Both the position numbers and the translations under genes were made by a program. The notes beneath the pieces are model-generated. The model was not told the DNA's origin. It saw only the letters and a program-made list of their open reading frames with translations, and did not search any database. This document shows, piece by piece, positions 61,618 through 64,000 of a DNA stretch of 64,000 nt; position 1 is the first letter of the stretch; each line of letters begins with the position of its first letter. The stretch spans positions 1-64,000 of the forward strand of contig NZ_CAUFUE010000014.1 of the NCBI RefSeq assembly GCF_959029255.1, written 5' to 3'. The stretch is from an uncultured Bacteroides sp. (GTDB taxonomy: Bacteria > Bacteroidota > Bacteroidia > Bacteroidales > Bacteroidaceae).

Positions 61618-62640
61618 CTATTTCCCTCCCATATATTTTTCCATTCCTTTCGTGAAGAACGTTTGGAATTCTCCTTTATCATTGGTGTAAATGAAGCAGG
61701 CATCAATATCCGGGTGTGCATCAGCGAAACGTTCGGCTTCTTTCAAACCCATAACCATGAATGCCGTGGCGTATGCGTCGGCACTCATGCAGTCTTTGGC
61801 AATAACCGTGGCAGACAGGATGTTATGTTGGATTGGATAACCAGTACGCGGGTCGATTGTATGAGCATATTTTTTCCCGTCTTTATAATAATAATTACGG
61901 TAATTACCGGAGGTAGCTATACCTACGTTGGTCACTTCCAATACTGTTTGCAACTCCTGATTTACGGCCAGTGAATCGTCAACCGGCTTATTAATACCGA
62001 TGCGCCAAAGGCTTTTTTTCGGATTTTCTCCACGGACTACGACTTCCCCCCCTATGTCCACCATGAAATTATGGATACCTTTTTTCTGTAGGAATTGCGC
62101 GATGACGTCTACCGCATAACCTTTAGCCACGGCGCTGCAAGAAAGCATGATGCGCGGGTCTTGTTTTTTCACTTTTCCTTCTTCTGTCAGTGCAACTTTG
62201 GCATATCCGGTAATACCCAGCAGACTGTCTATCATAACGGAGTCGGGGAATGCACCTTTCTTGAAACCAAACCCCCACGCATTTGCCAAAGGAGCTACCG
62301 TTATATCGAAAGCGCCGTTCGTTTCCCTGGATATCTCCATGCTCCGGTGAAACACATTGGTGAAGAAAGTATCGGCAACGATGTCTTCATTCCGGTTGAT
62401 ACGAGTAATGGTTGCCGTGTCGTTGAAAGGAGACAGAGAACCGTCGAAACGTTTGAGTTCAGCTTCTATTTCATCTTTCAGATTGCCGTCGTACTGGTAA
62501 GTGATATTATAAACCGTACCGAAAATCAATCCGCTGGTAGTCTGATAAGGTGCCGTTTGGTTGTGGCGTGCAAGTATCCAGATTGTACCCAATACCAACA
62601 GGGCGATCCATAAAAAATTCCGTTGTACTTTCTTATCCAT
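61618..62640 (-). CDS. apbE: FAD:protein FMN transferase
   Basis: A 340-residue ApbE enzyme, anchored by an N-terminal helix (VQRNFLWIALLVLGTIWILA). Motifs include FGTVYNITYQYDG, the FAD-contacting SLSPFNDTATITRINRNE, SCSAVAKGYAVDVIAQFLQ, GGEVVVRGENP, and the metal site KYAHTIDPRTGYPIQ and SADAYATAFMVMG. It flavinylates subunits such as NqrB/NqrC. Start chosen at ATG 62640. Confidence 0.93.
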   Translation of the reverse strand: MDKKVQRNFLWIALLVLGTIWILARHNQTAPYQTTSGLIFGTVYNITYQYDGNLKDEIEAELKRFDGSLSPFNDTATITRINRNEDIVADTFFTNVFHRSMEISRETNGAFDITVAPLANAWGFGFKKGAFPDSVMIDSLLGITGYAKVALTEEGKVKKQDPRIMLSCSAVAKGYAVDVIAQFLQKKGIHNFMVDIGGEVVVRGENPKKSLWRIGINKPVDDSLAVNQELQTVLEVTNVGIATSGNYRNYYYKDGKKYAHTIDPRTGYPIQHNILSATVIAKDCMSADAYATAFMVMGLKEAERFADAHPDIDACFIYTNDKGEFQTFFTKGMEKYMGGK

Positions 62641-62662
62641 AATCGTAATATCCGGGAAAAAG

Positions 62663-63244
62663 TTAGTTAAAGAATAAATGCTCAATTAATATTTTTGTAC
62701 CGATGAGGACGAGGATGATTCCTCCCCATAACTCCGCGCGCAGTTTACGTGCAATGCCGCAACCAAAACGTACTCCGAAGAATAAACCTATCATGGATAG
62801 GACAAATGAAACGAAACCAATGATTCCGATAGGAGAGAGTATGCCCGATATTCCTTTGATGCCGAGGAAAGCGAATGATACGCCTACCGCCAGCGCATCG
62901 ATACTGGTAGCTACCGCCAAAGCTAGGACTACTTTTAATTTGGTAGGGTCGTACTCATGTTTGCAGTCATCATCTTTAAAAGATTCCCGCACCATACGTC
63001 CGCCCAGAAATGCCAGAATGCCAAATGCAATCCAGTGGTCTATGCTCTCTATCAAGTGGCTGAAAGTACTGGCGCAAATCCATCCCAACAAAGGCATAAG
63101 GGCTTGGAAAAGACCGAAAAAGAATGCCATTGCCAGCATCGGTCGCATCTGGATGCGCTTCATGATGATTCCGCTGGCTATGGAGACAGCGAAACAGTCC
63201 ATCGCAAGTCCCACGGCAAGCAGCCAAATTTCTAAATTAGTCAT
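62663..63244 (-). CDS. mntP: Manganese exporter MntP
   Basis: A 193-residue membrane protein with six helices. MntP features are LLAVGLAMDCFAVSIASGI and ALAVATSIDALAVGVSFAFL, which carry the paired metal-binding Asp residues; the halves form an inverted repeat. It exports manganese and protects from its excess. It lies 13 bases after the DUF6048 gene on the same strand, followed by apbE. Confidence 0.94.
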   Translation of the reverse strand: MTNLEIWLLAVGLAMDCFAVSIASGIIMKRIQMRPMLAMAFFFGLFQALMPLLGWICASTFSHLIESIDHWIAFGILAFLGGRMVRESFKDDDCKHEYDPTKLKVVLALAVATSIDALAVGVSFAFLGIKGISGILSPIGIIGFVSFVLSMIGLFFGVRFGCGIARKLRAELWGGIILVLIGTKILIEHLFFN

Positions 63245-63257
63245 TATCCGGTTTATT

Positions 63258-64000
63258 TTAGAATGGCAGTTTATATGTTACTGTGTAAGTCACTCCCATT
63301 GTGTTTCCGCCAAATTTCCCATACCCCGGCACATACCATGGGTCACCGTGTTCATCGGTGGAAGATGACATGCGGAATTTGAAACGGATGGCCCATCCCA
63401 TATACAATTCTTTCCAGATATGCGCCCTTATGCCGACGCAAAATTCAAGCCATTGCATGGAGCCTTTCATTCCTTTGTAATTGAAGGGTAGGCTGCCTCC
63501 CCAAATGTTGTCTTCCAGGTTGGGATTACCTATGCTGCCGCCATATATGGGGTCGTTTATGGCAAGCGACTCTATATCATATTTAAAACTACTTACGCCA
63601 TAACGTAGTCCGACGAGTAGCTTATGTTGGAACTTCTTCTTGAACAATGCATTGTAGTCCATTCCGATACGGAAATAAGGCGCGCCGCTTTTGTAGTGTA
63701 TTCCTTTGTCACTCCAGGTGTCTGTTGAACCATATCCTATTTCAGCAACAGGAAAGAACCTGTTTTTTAGATTAACGTCCACCACAACTTCCGAACTGAA
63801 AAAATCACTTCCCAATACTTTGCTACCCGGTCCCCATAGGTCCAAACCTACAGAAACGCCATTGTATAGCGGATAATAGACTTCTTCCTTCGCATCCTTC
63901 TTTTCCGTCGGGGGAGGCGTGTTCTTCGGAGGAGCGGAAGCGTTTCTGTTCTGTGCCCGTAGCGGGAAGGACATCAGCAAACAAAGCGCCAGACTAATAG
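63258..64000 (-). CDS. DUF6048 family outer-membrane protein, cut by the window edge
   Basis: At least 247 residues are visible; the frame remains open to the last base and the N-terminus (signal ...ISLALCLLMSFPLRAQ) continues outside the window. The body is a beta-rich Bacteroidales family of the DUF6048 type: YPLYNGVSVGLDLWGPGSKV, PVAEIGYGSTDTWSDKGIHY, FRIGMDYNALFKKKFQHKLL and MQWLEFCVGIRAHIWKELYM, probably an outer-membrane barrel. It lies upstream of mntP. Confidence 0.85.
   Translation of the reverse strand, partial: ISLALCLLMSFPLRAQNRNASAPPKNTPPPTEKKDAKEEVYYPLYNGVSVGLDLWGPGSKVLGSDFFSSEVVVDVNLKNRFFPVAEIGYGSTDTWSDKGIHYKSGAPYFRIGMDYNALFKKKFQHKLLVGLRYGVSSFKYDIESLAINDPIYGGSIGNPNLEDNIWGGSLPFNYKGMKGSMQWLEFCVGIRAHIWKELYMGWAIRFKFRMSSSTDEHGDPWYVPGYGKFGGNTMGVTYTVTYKLPF

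Overview
The window is a chromosomal segment of a Bacteroides-type genome (Bacteroidales; species not determined). The evidence is the many Bacteroides -7 boxes (TAnnTTTG) upstream of genes, the protein families present (SusC-like TonB receptor, DUF2141, PepSY-like, DUF6048, DUF6078, DUF6155, YgbA_NO, flotillin-like FloA with short NfeD), and the large number of SPI and SPII secreted proteins. Most of the window is ordinary core genome. It holds cell-wall enzymes, DNA repair, tRNA modification, carbohydrate enzymes, transport and envelope proteins, plus one tRNA-Trp.

Layout. 0-2.8 kb: an intergenic palindrome array, then two L,D-transpeptidase-type proteins, the second overlapping dinB. 3.9-9.7 kb: a heparinase-like lyase, YccF, a previously uncalled 46-residue protein, and a membrane LytTR regulator beside a TonB-dependent receptor. 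A terminator and a three-copy 20-21 bp direct repeat separate those last two. 10-16.7 kb: a secreted DUF2141 protein, a large transglutaminase-like lipoprotein, cutC, then zapA/coiled-coil/rny on the minus strand. 17.1-20.4 kb: a small cassette of DUF2141, membrane proteins (two tandem paralogues and a 28-residue ORF), a winged-helix regulator and a nucleosidase. 20.5-30.9 kb: a deleted phosphodiester glycosidase, queD-queE, tRNA-Trp, a uracil-DNA glycosylase-like protein, a large KamA-type radical SAM enzyme, an AGCS symporter, an Hc1-like histone, and a radical SAM/DUF4130 repair pair. 30.9-46.1 kb: MgtC, a lytic transglycosylase, an SDR, MaoC, a TPR histidine kinase, MGMT, nfo, GH28, an epimerase-lipocalin fusion, an RNA pseudouridine synthase, an alcohol dehydrogenase and a SpoU methyltransferase.

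46.1-53.5 kb is the accessory part. It has a DinD-RhuM fusion that appears truncated, a gene preceded by a strongly structured RNA, a long noncoding stretch with a second 22-23 bp palindrome array, DUF6078, small basic proteins (one broken by TGA), a HipBA toxin-antitoxin pair, and a DUF6155 gene broken by TAG. 53.5-64 kb returns to core genes: a VOC fusion protein, mnmE, a response-regulator remnant, uridine phosphorylase, a TPR/PD40-NfeD-FloA operon, ttcA, a DMT protein, apbE, mntP and a DUF6048 protein cut by the window edge.

The most interesting signals are noncoding. (1) A minus-strand RNA candidate at 47989-48140 has a long closing helix and three internal hairpins; three positions pair as G-U on the minus strand but would be A-C mismatches on the plus strand. 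(2) Three intergenic arrays of imperfect palindromes have a period close to two helical turns; two share a core motif and the same closing unit. (3) A family of dispersed inverted repeats begins at or very near stop codons. Functional statements for proteins come from recognised motifs and families; no database search was run.
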